Source: an uncultured Oscillospiraceae bacterium (GTDB lineage Bacteria; Bacillota; Clostridia; Oscillospirales; Oscillospiraceae). Taken from it: a DNA stretch of 64,000 nucleotides. The notes below the pieces were generated by a model, which was not told where the DNA came from, did not search any database, and saw only the letters and a program-made list of their open reading frames with translations. The DNA lies in NCBI GenBank assembly GCA_910588495.1, contig CAJUPU010000004.1:1-64000 (forward strand), given 5' to 3'. Shown here piece after piece: positions 47,502 to 54,956 of the stretch (positions are counted from its first letter, which is position 1; each line of letters begins with the position of its first letter). Position numbers and translations under genes: made by a program.

Positions 47502-48500
47502 TCACTCCTTGCTGTAGGCGGGGGTATGGCAGGGGGTGTTCCACAGGCGGAGGAACTCCTCGTCCCACTTGGCGATGTTCATCTGGAAGCCCCCGGCCTC
47601 CTGGACGGTGAGGATCTCGCCCACCATGCTGGCCACCACATCCACGCCCTTGGCCTTTAGGAACTCCACCGTGTCCTTGAACAGCACCAGCATCTCCATC
47701 ATGGTGGTGGCGCCGCAACCGTTGATCATGACGAACGCCTTGTCCCCGGCTTTCAGCTCCAGCTTTTTGGACAGAGCGTCCGCCACGGTGGCCACGGTGT
47801 CCTTGGCGGACATCATGGGCACCCGGACGCCGCCGCCCTCGCCGTGCTGGCCCGCGCCGATCTCCATCAGGTCGGTCTCGCCCAGATCGCCGAAGGACAT
47901 GCCGTTCTGGGGATGGGTGGCGTCGGTGGACTTGACGGTGACGGAGGCCATGCTGTCGGCGTAGCGCTGGGCGATGGCGGCCACCTCGTCCAGGCTCTTG
48001 CCCTCCCGGGCGGCGGCCGCGGCGATGTGGTACAGGGCCACCGCTCCGGCAAGCCCCCGCTTGTTGTCCTCGCCGTTGGGGTCGTACTGGATCTCCTCGC
48101 CGGTGACCACCTGGCGCACGTTGAGCCCCGCCTTCTGGGCCAGCTTCATGGCCTGCTTGCCCGCCAGCTGGTCGCCGGCGTAGTTCAGGGTGAGCAGCAG
48201 CACGCCGTGGCCCTTGTCCGCCAGCTTCATGGCGTCAAACACCAGCTGGCCGTTGGGGGCGGCGAAGATGTCGCCCACCGCCTGGATGTCCAGCATCCCC
48301 TTGCCCACGAACCCGGCCTGGGCGGGCTCGTGGCCGGAGCCGCCGTAGGTGACGATGGTGACCCGGTCGGCGCTTGACAGATCCTTGCTGATCACCAGGT
48401 GGCCGTCCACGTCCAGGATGTCCGGCCAGGCCAGCCCCAGGCCGGTGAGCTCCTCGTCGGTGATGGTCTCGGGGGCATTGATGAACTTTTTCATTTTCAT
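47502..48500 (-). CDS. dhaK: Dihydroxyacetone kinase subunit DhaK-like
   Basis: 332 residues. DhaK fold with the covalent-binding His in TYGGSGHEPAQAGFVGKGML (His about 57), LNYAGDQLAGKQAMKLA (about 104) and RGLAGAVALYHIAAAAA. It lacks a C-terminal DhaL domain, so it is the PTS/separate-subunit type. It phosphorylates dihydroxyacetone or related ketoses (erythrulose, keto-tetritols) together with DhaL from the preceding gene. GGAGAGG precedes the start; the LsrF-like gene follows after 3 bp. A kinase plus an LsrF-type aldolase suggests phosphorylation and then cleavage of a small ketose. Confidence 0.93.
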   Translation of the reverse strand: MKMKKFINAPETITDEELTGLGLAWPDILDVDGHLVISKDLSSADRVTIVTYGGSGHEPAQAGFVGKGMLDIQAVGDIFAAPNGQLVFDAMKLADKGHGVLLLTLNYAGDQLAGKQAMKLAQKAGLNVRQVVTGEEIQYDPNGEDNKRGLAGAVALYHIAAAAAREGKSLDEVAAIAQRYADSMASVTVKSTDATHPQNGMSFGDLGETDLMEIGAGQHGEGGGVRVPMMSAKDTVATVADALSKKLELKAGDKAFVMINGCGATTMMEMLVLFKDTVEFLKAKGVDVVASMVGEILTVQEAGGFQMNIAKWDEEFLRLWNTPCHTPAYSKE

Positions 48501-48524
48501 AGGAAAAACCTCTCCTTCATGGTC

Positions 48525-49133
48525 TCAGGGCCGTGCCAGGCCCTGGAAGAAATAGGACATGGACACCGCTCCGGCGTCCGGGGTGCCGATGGTCTTTTCT
48601 CCGTAGCTCTTGGCCCGGCCAAACTTGGACACGAACTGTTTGCTGTTTTCCGCGCCCTGGGCGGCGGCTTGGGCGGCGGCCTGGAACAGCCCGTCCTCAT
48701 CGGTCCCCTCATAGGCGGCGATGGCCTGGCTGGCGGGGATCAGCGCGTCCATCATGGTCTTGTCCCCCACCTTGGCGCCGGACATATCGTCCAATTCCTC
48801 CAGCGCCTTGGCGAAAACGGCCTTCAGCCCCGCCGCGTCGATCTCATCCCCCTCGGGGGCGGCCTGCTGCATCCCGTCCAGCCAGGTGTTCCACAGGGGC
48901 ACCGCGCTGCCGCCGTTCAGCGTCATGACGGCCATGGCCGCATCGTCCAGCATGGACTGGATCCCCCCCTCCGGCTGGTCCACCGCGTGGGCGATGGCCC
49001 CGGCGATCTTGGCCATGGTCAGGCCGTGGTCCGCGTCGCCGAACCGGGAGTCGATCTGCGTCAGCTCGTCCTCCGCCGACAGCACCGCGGCGCAGGCGTT
49101 TTTCAAGCGAGCGGCAAATTCGGTCTTGGTCAT
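48525..49133 (-). CDS. dhaL: Dihydroxyacetone kinase subunit DhaL-like
   Basis: 202 residues from ATG 49133 (AAGGGAGG upstream). The nucleotide-site Asp-rich loop is visible as LTQIDSRFGDADHGLTMAKI (about 23-42), followed by MTLNGGSAVPLWNTWLDGM (about 76-94), SGAKVGDKTMMDALIPA (about 120) and a final GTPDAGAVSMSYFF. It carries the ATP (or ADP, if a DhaM exists elsewhere) that phosphorylates the ketose held by DhaK. First gene of the operon, just below a promoter/operator. Confidence 0.93.
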   Translation of the reverse strand: MTKTEFAARLKNACAAVLSAEDELTQIDSRFGDADHGLTMAKIAGAIAHAVDQPEGGIQSMLDDAAMAVMTLNGGSAVPLWNTWLDGMQQAAPEGDEIDAAGLKAVFAKALEELDDMSGAKVGDKTMMDALIPASQAIAAYEGTDEDGLFQAAAQAAAQGAENSKQFVSKFGRAKSYGEKTIGTPDAGAVSMSYFFQGLARP

Positions 49134-49180
49134 TTCTGATTCACCTCCCTTATGGCGACGATGGTTACGTCTGTGCAAAA

Positions 49181-49209
49181 ACAATACCACATGATGTTAC
49201 ATAAGTCAA
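49181..49209 (-). promoter_or_regulatory. Promoter of the dhaL-dhaK-lsrF operon with putative SorC operator
   Basis: Minus strand TTGACT (49209-49204), a 17-bp spacer and TATTGT (49186-49181). TGTTACATA (49195-49203, plus strand) lies in the spacer as part of an inverted repeat GATGTT-N9-AACATC (49193-49213). The same nonamer is found before the SorC gene at 50444-50452. Confidence 0.7.
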
Positions 49210-49272
49210 CATCGCAAAGCGCATTTCCCTGTATTCCACAGAAATGACGCGGAGAAATTGTGGAATGAGCAC

Positions 49273-49312
49273 AAAAAAGATCCTCCAAACCGCCTGCGCG
49301 GCTTGGAGGATC
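49273..49312 (-). terminator. Terminator of the SorC-family gene
   Basis: A 15-bp stem (49279-49293 with 49298-49312; one G-U), loop of 4, then TTTTTT on the minus strand. It separates the regulator gene from the dhaL operon. Confidence 0.85.
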
Positions 49313-49319
49313 GCAAAGG

Positions 49320-50255
49320 TCACCGGCCGTCCAGCAGGGCCTCCACCAGCTTGGAGCGGGCCACCAGGTGAGTGAAGATCCCGGTGTTCAAAGCGCCCTC
49401 CAGCGCCTTGGCGCTGGTGTTGGCGGAGCACACCCCGATGATATTGGGGCACCGCCGCAGGGTGCCGATGGGGATCTGGATGGCGAAATCCTGGTCGGAC
49501 TGGATCACCGTCCCCGCCTCGTTGAAGTAGTAGATCAGCATCCGCCCGCAGGCCCGCTGGCGCTGGAGCAGGCTGCCGTACCGGACCAGGGAGGCGAAGT
49601 CGGGGCTGGAGGGATAGTCCCCGATGTTCACCAGCGCCGTGTCCAGCCGCTCCCACTGCTGGTGGATCTGGCGGTACACCTCGGTGGAGCACAGCACCTG
49701 CTTTTCCTCCAGGCTCTCCGGCAGGGCGGGGAGGTAGAGGAAGTGGGGGAAGGCCCCCAGCTGCTGGGCCATCAGACGGACATTCTCGTTGGACTGGTAA
49801 TTCCGGGCGGGGATGCTGGCATTGCCCACCAGGGGGCAGATATCGGTGACGGCGCTGTCCGGCTGGGGATTTTCTTCCAGCCAGGTCACGAGCTGGCCGA
49901 TGAGATAGCCCCAGCCCACTCCCAGCCGCCGGGTGCCCAGCTGCCCCAGCAGCTCCACCGCCCCCTGGGAGAGGGAGCGGTTGGTGGCGTCATTGTCCTC
50001 GCCGTCCTCCACCAGCACGCCGCCGCGGATGGCCCCGGACAGCCGCAGCCGGTCCATCGCTCTGCCGGAACGGGTCCCCGGCTCGTGGACCGTGATCTCC
50101 ACGATGCCCAGCTCCCGGGCCTCGGACAGCATCCGGCTGATCAGGGGCCGGGATACCCCCAGCTCCTGGGCGATATCGCTCTGCTTCTGGTCGTCCAGAT
50201 AATACCGCCTGGCTACATAGGCCAGCTTTTTTTGTTTTTCCTGATTCGGCTCCAC
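49320..50255 (-). CDS. SorC/DeoR-type sugar-binding transcriptional regulator (LsrR-like)
   Basis: 311 residues. The N-terminal helix-turn-helix reads YYLDDQKQSDIAQELGVSRP then LISRMLSEARELGIVEI (about 19-55). The phospho-sugar-binding domain follows, with LGVGWGYLIGQL (about 132), NIGDY (about 213) and GTLRRCPNIIGVCSANTSAK near the end. It resembles LsrR/SorC, which respond to phosphorylated small carbohydrates. Neighbouring DhaKL and an LsrF-like aldolase fit a phosphorylated tetrose/pentose-derived effector. A shared TGTTACATA motif before this gene and dhaL suggests autoregulation and control of the operon. Confidence 0.93.
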   Translation of the reverse strand: MEPNQEKQKKLAYVARRYYLDDQKQSDIAQELGVSRPLISRMLSEARELGIVEITVHEPGTRSGRAMDRLRLSGAIRGGVLVEDGEDNDATNRSLSQGAVELLGQLGTRRLGVGWGYLIGQLVTWLEENPQPDSAVTDICPLVGNASIPARNYQSNENVRLMAQQLGAFPHFLYLPALPESLEEKQVLCSTEVYRQIHQQWERLDTALVNIGDYPSSPDFASLVRYGSLLQRQRACGRMLIYYFNEAGTVIQSDQDFAIQIPIGTLRRCPNIIGVCSANTSAKALEGALNTGIFTHLVARSKLVEALLDGR

Positions 50256-50275
50256 AAGATTGCCCCTCGTCCTTG

Positions 50276-50436
50276 AGAAGCTGTACCAATCGCCTCAGCA
50301 CCCAGCTTTGCGGCTAAAATTGCCGCTGGCCGCGTTGAAAGATCTTGAAATACACAAAGTATTCCTGCAATCTTTCGCCTTGCCACCGGCAATTTTGGCT
50401 CGCGAATCTGAATACTTCGGCGATCGGTACAGCTTC
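50276..50436 (+). repeat. Hairpin repeat, copy 4 (diverged, 161 nt)
   Basis: Begins AGAAGCTGTACC and ends GGTACAGCTTCT. The core resembles the 164-nt family (GTTGAA..TCTTG.AATA.ACA then ATTCCTGC and TTCGCCTTGCC), but paired segments have changed on both sides: GAAAGAT/ATCTTTC, AATAC/GTATT, AAAATTGCCG/CGGCAATTTT. Pairing is thus preserved while sequence differs, which is evidence for a conserved fold. It lies between the sorC promoter (50466-50494) and the sorC start, so it is probably transcribed as the 5' leader. Confidence 0.8.
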
Positions 50437-50443
50437 TGAAATG

Positions 50444-50452
50444 TGTTACATA
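50444..50452. promoter_or_regulatory. Putative SorC operator before sorC
   Basis: TGTTACATA, identical to the nonamer at 49195-49203 in the dhaL promoter. It lies 14 bp below the -10 box of the sorC promoter, where a bound repressor would block transcription. Confidence 0.5.
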
Positions 50453-50465
50453 TGTTATGGATCTA

Positions 50466-50494
50466 TTTATAGCATAAAAAGCGGGCCAATGCAA
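50466..50494 (-). promoter_or_regulatory. Promoter of the SorC-family gene
   Basis: Minus strand TTGCAT (50494-50489), a 17-bp spacer and TATAAA (50471-50466), giving a leader of about 200 nt that contains the repeat at 50276-50436. Confidence 0.7.
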
Positions 50495-50597
50495 GCGAGA
50501 AGATGGGCGGTCTGGAAGCCGTGTCCTGTCAAGCGCCCATGGCCGCCCGATCTCCCTTCAGATCCGGACCGGGGATGGCGCAGGCGGGAGGCGGGGG

Positions 50598-51902
50598 TCA
50601 GCCGGGCGGCAGGGGGAGCATCACGTCCAGGTTGAACACCTGGCCCTCCGTGCGCACGTCCAGTACGCCGTCCAGCCGCTCCACGATCAGCCGGATGCTC
50701 TTCATGCCGAAGCCGTGGATCTGGCTGTCCTCGCGGGGGACGGGCAGTCCGTCCGCGAACTGCACCTTCCCTGTGAAATAGTTCCAGATGTGGATGACCA
50801 GGGAGCCCCCAAAGCGGCGGATACTGATGTCGATGATCCGTTTGCCCGGATCGTCCACCAGGGCCACGCTCTTCATGGCGTTGTCGATGGCGTTGACGAA
50901 CAGGAAATACAGGCTCATGCCGTCGAAATATTTGAGGTGGTCGGTGTAGGCGGCGCAGTTCAAGGCGATCTGGTCCCGGGAGCACAGAGCGGTCATGTTG
51001 CGCAGCAGGATGTCCAGCACGTCGTTGCCCGTGTGGATCGAGGGGGAATAGCGGTCGACCATCTGGCCGATGGCCCGCAGGTCGGGGAGCTCCACCTGCT
51101 TTTGGTCCGCCAGCGCCTGGGCCTGGGCCAGCATGTGCTTGATGTCGTGGACGGCGATCCGGAGGTGCTCCACGCTGCTCTTCCACTGCTCGTACTGCTT
51201 TTCGGAGTCGGCCAGCAGCCGCCGCATGATCAGCGCCTGGGACCGCTCCTCCTCCCACCGGGAGATGTAGACCTGGATGATCAGGGCGAACACACAGCCG
51301 ATGATGGCGTAGATGCACACGGCGGCCTCGTACAGGGCGCTCTCCTCGGCGGTGTCCACCACCAGGCGGTTGACGCCGATGCACAAAAAGATGATGGCGC
51401 CGGACAGCAGGCTCAAATGGATGTTGTCGCCGTAGTGACGGATATTTTTGGCGAACAGCACATGGATCAGGGCGTAGGTCCCGGCAAAGACCAGGATCTC
51501 CAAGGGGATGCCCAGGGTGGGGGCCTGCCGCAGCGCCGCCCCCACCGGCGGGATCAGCCGGAACAGGATGGTGAGCTTGTTGGCGATGTGCTGGGCGGCG
51601 AACCCGGCCATGCAGGCGGGGAGGATCGCCCGGAGACTGCCCTGGAACCAGGAGAGGGCCCCCGCCACCTGCCAGACCATGAGCAGGAAATACCACAGGA
51701 ACCGGATCAGGCTGGAGCCCGCCGGGATGCCCGTGGCCCCGGCCAGCACGAACATGAACACCAGCGGCAGGTTCCTGAGGGGGGAGCGGGGCTCCCGCCG
51801 CCGAAAGCCGGCCAGGAACATTGCCTGGGCGATGACCACCTCCAGCAGGTAGGCGAGGGCCTCCAGGTGGGGCAGCAGCTGGCGGAAGGTGAGCTCCGGC
51901 AT
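50598..51902 (-). CDS. AgrC-like (GHKL) sensor histidine kinase
   Basis: 434 residues. Six to seven membrane segments over residues 15-215 form the sensor, followed by a coiled linker (RWEEERSQALIMRRLLADSE) and the phospho-acceptor His252 in IAVHDIKHMLAQAQ. The GHKL ATPase domain has FLFVNAIDNAMKSV (N-box, about 333) and GFGMKSIRLIVERLDGVLDV (about 395-414). It pairs with the LytTR regulator 3 bp upstream. AgrC-type kinases usually sense peptides, but no AgrB/AgrD gene is nearby. Divergence from the glycan operon suggests that it may control that operon. Confidence 0.9.
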   Translation of the reverse strand: MPELTFRQLLPHLEALAYLLEVVIAQAMFLAGFRRREPRSPLRNLPLVFMFVLAGATGIPAGSSLIRFLWYFLLMVWQVAGALSWFQGSLRAILPACMAGFAAQHIANKLTILFRLIPPVGAALRQAPTLGIPLEILVFAGTYALIHVLFAKNIRHYGDNIHLSLLSGAIIFLCIGVNRLVVDTAEESALYEAAVCIYAIIGCVFALIIQVYISRWEEERSQALIMRRLLADSEKQYEQWKSSVEHLRIAVHDIKHMLAQAQALADQKQVELPDLRAIGQMVDRYSPSIHTGNDVLDILLRNMTALCSRDQIALNCAAYTDHLKYFDGMSLYFLFVNAIDNAMKSVALVDDPGKRIIDISIRRFGGSLVIHIWNYFTGKVQFADGLPVPREDSQIHGFGMKSIRLIVERLDGVLDVRTEGQVFNLDVMLPLPPG

Positions 51903-51905
51903 CTC

Positions 51906-52619
51906 TCAACCCCCCAGATACTGATTGAGCCGGGTCAGGAATTCCTTTTTCCTGGACCGGCCGATCTTGATCCGCTGCGTCCCGATGGCGATCTCGTCCC
52001 CGTGGAGCCCGGTGACATAGCGCAGGTTCACCAGGGCGGAGGCGCTGCACCGGGCGAATTCCCGGCCCTGCAGCTCCCGCTCCCGGTCCCCCAGGCCGCC
52101 GTAGGAGCCGATCACCTCCCGGGCGGTGTGGAACATCAGGTCGTGGCCCTTCACCTCGATGTAGAGGATGTCGGAGGAGGAGACCACCCGGAATCCCTCC
52201 CTGGTCTTGACGCGGACCGGGAGCCCCTGGCGCTGGGCCAGCACCCGCACCGCCTTGTCCAGCTTCACCGCCAGGCTGTTGTAATTGATGGGCTTGACGC
52301 AGTAGTCGATGGCGTCTACTTCATAGCCGTTCGGGGCATACTGAGGCATATTGGTGATGAAAAACAGCACGGCCATGCTCCCGCGCTCCCGCAGCGCCCG
52401 GGCGGCGTCCAGCCCGTCCATCCAGCCCTCGCCCAGGTCCACGTCCATGAACACCATATCATCGACGATCCGGCTGTCCGTCAAAAACGCCTCGGCCCGG
52501 CTGAAGGAGCGGATCTGGAACGTGCAGTCATGCTCGGCCCCATAGCGGGCCAGGCACTGCTCCAAATATCCGGCATAGCCGGGGTCGTCTTCTATGATGG
52601 CGGTAAAATACTGCTTCAT
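51906..52619 (-). CDS. LytTR-family response regulator
   Basis: 237 residues. Receiver domain with acidic pair D11/D12 and phospho-acceptor Asp59 (MVFMDVDLGEG), then a LytTR DNA-binding domain from about 130 (VKTREGFRVVSSSDILYIEV, then KGHDLMFHTAREVIGSYGGL and FARCSASALVNLRYVTGL). It binds direct repeats upstream of targets. Partner of the AgrC-like kinase; its promoter region is shared with the divergent GH2 operon, where an inverted repeat lies at 52729-52754. Confidence 0.93.
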   Translation of the reverse strand: MKQYFTAIIEDDPGYAGYLEQCLARYGAEHDCTFQIRSFSRAEAFLTDSRIVDDMVFMDVDLGEGWMDGLDAARALRERGSMAVLFFITNMPQYAPNGYEVDAIDYCVKPINYNSLAVKLDKAVRVLAQRQGLPVRVKTREGFRVVSSSDILYIEVKGHDLMFHTAREVIGSYGGLGDRERELQGREFARCSASALVNLRYVTGLHGDEIAIGTQRIKIGRSRKKEFLTRLNQYLGG

Positions 52620-52728
52620 GGGACGGCTCCCCCTTCCTTGTCTCTCGTTTCTATTTTATCCATCCCAGAGATTCTTGTCAATACTGCCAGATAAAGGGCG
52701 GAGCTTGTTGGATCTTTGTTCAAAATGT

Positions 52729-52754
52729 AAATTGCGCTGTGGAGCGTGCAATTT
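52729..52754. promoter_or_regulatory. Inverted repeat in the LytTR / GH2 divergent spacer
   Basis: AAATTGC (52729-52735) and GCAATTT (52748-52754) are perfect inverted arms 12 bp apart, in the only AT-rich part of the 207-bp spacer. It could be an operator for the glycan operon, although LytTR proteins usually bind direct repeats. Confidence 0.4.
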
Positions 52755-52826
52755 ATTCCACCAGTCTTGAAAGGGGAGCGCGGGTGGGCTAAAGTGGTGA
52801 TCGATACGAAAGAGGGGGGAGCCCAA

Positions 52827-54752
52827 GTGCGGAAAACTGTGAATATGAACAAGGGCTGGCGGTTCACCGGGCCGGACGGCTCGGTTCGCCCGGTGGACCT
52901 GCCCCACACCTGGAACAGCGTAGACGGCCAGGACGGGGGCAACGACTACTGGCGGGGGACCTGCGTGTATGAAAAGACCTTCCCCAGGCCGGAGCTGGAG
53001 GCGGATGAGCGGGTCTACCTGGAATTCCGGGGGGTGAACGCCTCGGCGAAGGTGGAACTGAACGGCGCCGAGGTGGGGACCCACGACGGGGGCTACTCCA
53101 CCTTCCGCTGGGACGTGACGGACTTTTTGAAGGACGAGAACGCCCTCACCGTCCATGTGGACAACAGCCGCAACGACCGGGTGTACCCCCAGAAGGCGGA
53201 CTTCACCTTCTACGGCGGCATCTACCGGGACGTGAGTCTGATCCTCGTCCACAAATGCCACTTCGACCTGGACCATTTCGGCGCCTCGGGCATCAAGGTC
53301 ACCGCCAGGCCGGTGGACAACTACACCCGGGGCGAGGTGGTGGTGGACACCTGGCGCAGTTGCGAGGAGGGCCAGGTCCGCATCGCCATCCAGGACGCCG
53401 GTGGGAACGAGGTGGCCTCCGCCGATATGGCCAGCGTCAAGCTGTCCCTGCCCGACGTCCACCTGTGGGACGGCGTGAAGGCTCCCTACCTTTACACCGC
53501 CGTAGCTACTCTCACCGTGGACGGCAGGAAGGTGGACCAGATCGGCGCCCGGTTCGGCGTCCGGGACTTCTTCGTGGACCCCGCCCAGGGCTTCTTCCTC
53601 AACGGGCGGTCCTATCCCCTCCACGGTGTGTCCCGCCACCAGGACTGGAAGGGGATCGGCAACGCCATCACGAAGGAGCACCACGACGCCGACATGGCCC
53701 TGATCCGGGAGGTGGGAGCCAACACCATCCGGCTGGCCCACTACCAGCACGACCAGTATTTCTACGACCTGTGCGACCAGTACGGCATGGTGGTGTGGGC
53801 GGAGATCCCCTATATCTCGGAACACATGCCCAATGGGCGGGAGAATACCCTGTCCCAGGCCAGGGAGCTGGTGGCGCAGAACTATAACCACCCTTCCATC
53901 GTGGTGTGGGGGGTGTCCAACGAGATCACCATCTCCACCAAGGACAAGAAGGACATGCTGGACAACCACCGGGTGCTCAACGACCTGTACCATGAGCTGG
54001 ACCCCACCCGGCTGACCACCCTGGCCTGCTACGCCATGTGCGGGCCCTTCAACCGGTCCGCCCACATCACCGACCTGGTGAGCTGGAATTTGTACCTGGG
54101 CTGGTACGTGCCCGGGCTGTTTTTGAACGATTTGTGGATGGGCTTCTTCCATTTCCGCTACCCGAAACGCCCCCTGGGGTACTCCGAGTACGGCTGCGAG
54201 GCCATGCCCAACCTCCACTCCTCCAAGCCCCGCCGGGGGGACCACACCGAGGAATATCAGTGCGTGTACAACGAGTACATGCTCAAGTGCTTCGACAAAC
54301 ACCCCTACCTGTGGGCCACCCACCTGTGGAACATGTTCGACTTCGCCGCCGACGCCCGGGACCAGGGGGGCGAGCCGGGGATGAACCACAAGGGGATCGT
54401 CACCTTCGACCGGAAGATCAAAAAGGACAGCTTCTACCTCTATAAAGCCTGGTGGAGCGACCAGCCCTTCGTCCACATCTGCGGGCGGCGGTACGCGGAC
54501 CGGCCCGAGGCCGTCACCACGGTGAAGGTGTACTCCAACCAGAAGAAGGTAGCGCTGTACGCCGGCGGCAAGCTCATCGAGGAGAAGAGCGGCGACAAGG
54601 TGTTCACCTTCCAGGTGCCTCTGGAGGGGAAGGTGGAGCTGAAGGCGGTGGCCGGGGACTGTACGGACGCCTGTGTCCTCCGGCATGTGGATACGCCCAA
54701 CCCCTCGTATAAACTTCAGGGAAAAAGTTCCAATAGCGCCAACTGGGTATAG
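52827..54752 (+). CDS. Glycoside hydrolase family 2 (beta-galactosidase/beta-glucuronidase-like)
   Basis: 641 residues, no signal peptide. Start GTG 52827 (GAGGGGGGAGCCC upstream). Sugar-binding jelly roll first (LPHTWNSVDGQDGGNDYWRG), an Ig-like domain, then the TIM barrel (LAHYQHDQYFYDLCDQYGMV). Acid/base is Glu366 in WGVSNEI and nucleophile is probably Glu454 in YSEYGCEA. NHKG at 520-523 resembles the NxKG acid-sugar motif of glucuronidases, but related GH2 galactosidases also carry it. A UxuB-like gene downstream favours a glucuronide, while the GPH symporter fits either. First gene of the glycan operon, immediately followed by a GC-rich repeat. Confidence 0.93.
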   Translation: MRKTVNMNKGWRFTGPDGSVRPVDLPHTWNSVDGQDGGNDYWRGTCVYEKTFPRPELEADERVYLEFRGVNASAKVELNGAEVGTHDGGYSTFRWDVTDFLKDENALTVHVDNSRNDRVYPQKADFTFYGGIYRDVSLILVHKCHFDLDHFGASGIKVTARPVDNYTRGEVVVDTWRSCEEGQVRIAIQDAGGNEVASADMASVKLSLPDVHLWDGVKAPYLYTAVATLTVDGRKVDQIGARFGVRDFFVDPAQGFFLNGRSYPLHGVSRHQDWKGIGNAITKEHHDADMALIREVGANTIRLAHYQHDQYFYDLCDQYGMVVWAEIPYISEHMPNGRENTLSQARELVAQNYNHPSIVVWGVSNEITISTKDKKDMLDNHRVLNDLYHELDPTRLTTLACYAMCGPFNRSAHITDLVSWNLYLGWYVPGLFLNDLWMGFFHFRYPKRPLGYSEYGCEAMPNLHSSKPRRGDHTEEYQCVYNEYMLKCFDKHPYLWATHLWNMFDFAADARDQGGEPGMNHKGIVTFDRKIKKDSFYLYKAWWSDQPFVHICGRRYADRPEAVTTVKVYSNQKKVALYAGGKLIEEKSGDKVFTFQVPLEGKVELKAVAGDCTDACVLRHVDTPNPSYKLQGKSSNSANWV

Positions 54753-54924
54753 AAGCGCGAGCGTAGGCTGGCAGGCCCGGATGGACCGGAGCGAGGCCGA
54801 GCGCCGGCCCGCGCAAGCGGGCCGGCGACCAGGCCGAGTCGGAGGGAAGCCGGGCCGTCAAGCCAGCCCAACGGGAGCGTGACAAGGAAGCGCGGAGCCG
54901 TCGCGAGCAGGCGCAGCGTGACAA
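54751..54924 (+). repeat. GC-rich modular repeat, copy A (with a short satellite module)
   Basis: Begins AGAAGCGCGAGCGTAGGC at the GH2 stop codon and ends GCCCAACGGGAGCGTGACAA (54885). A 38-nt module with the same borders (GAAGCG...GTGACAA) follows to 54924. Internal GC-rich arms (GGCTGGC/GCCAGCC, GGCCCGCGC/GCGGGCC) give a strong hairpin. Same family as 56529-56661 and 56666-56796. Non-coding; fills the gap to the transporter's ribosome site. Confidence 0.85.
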
Positions 54925-54956
54925 GAAGCGCGACAACATTTAGAGGAGGAGAGTCC

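Noticed and set aside
52656..54686. 676-codon minus-strand frame opposite the GH2 gene
   Set aside because: GH2 catalytic motifs are on the plus strand; the antisense composition is typical of shadow frames.
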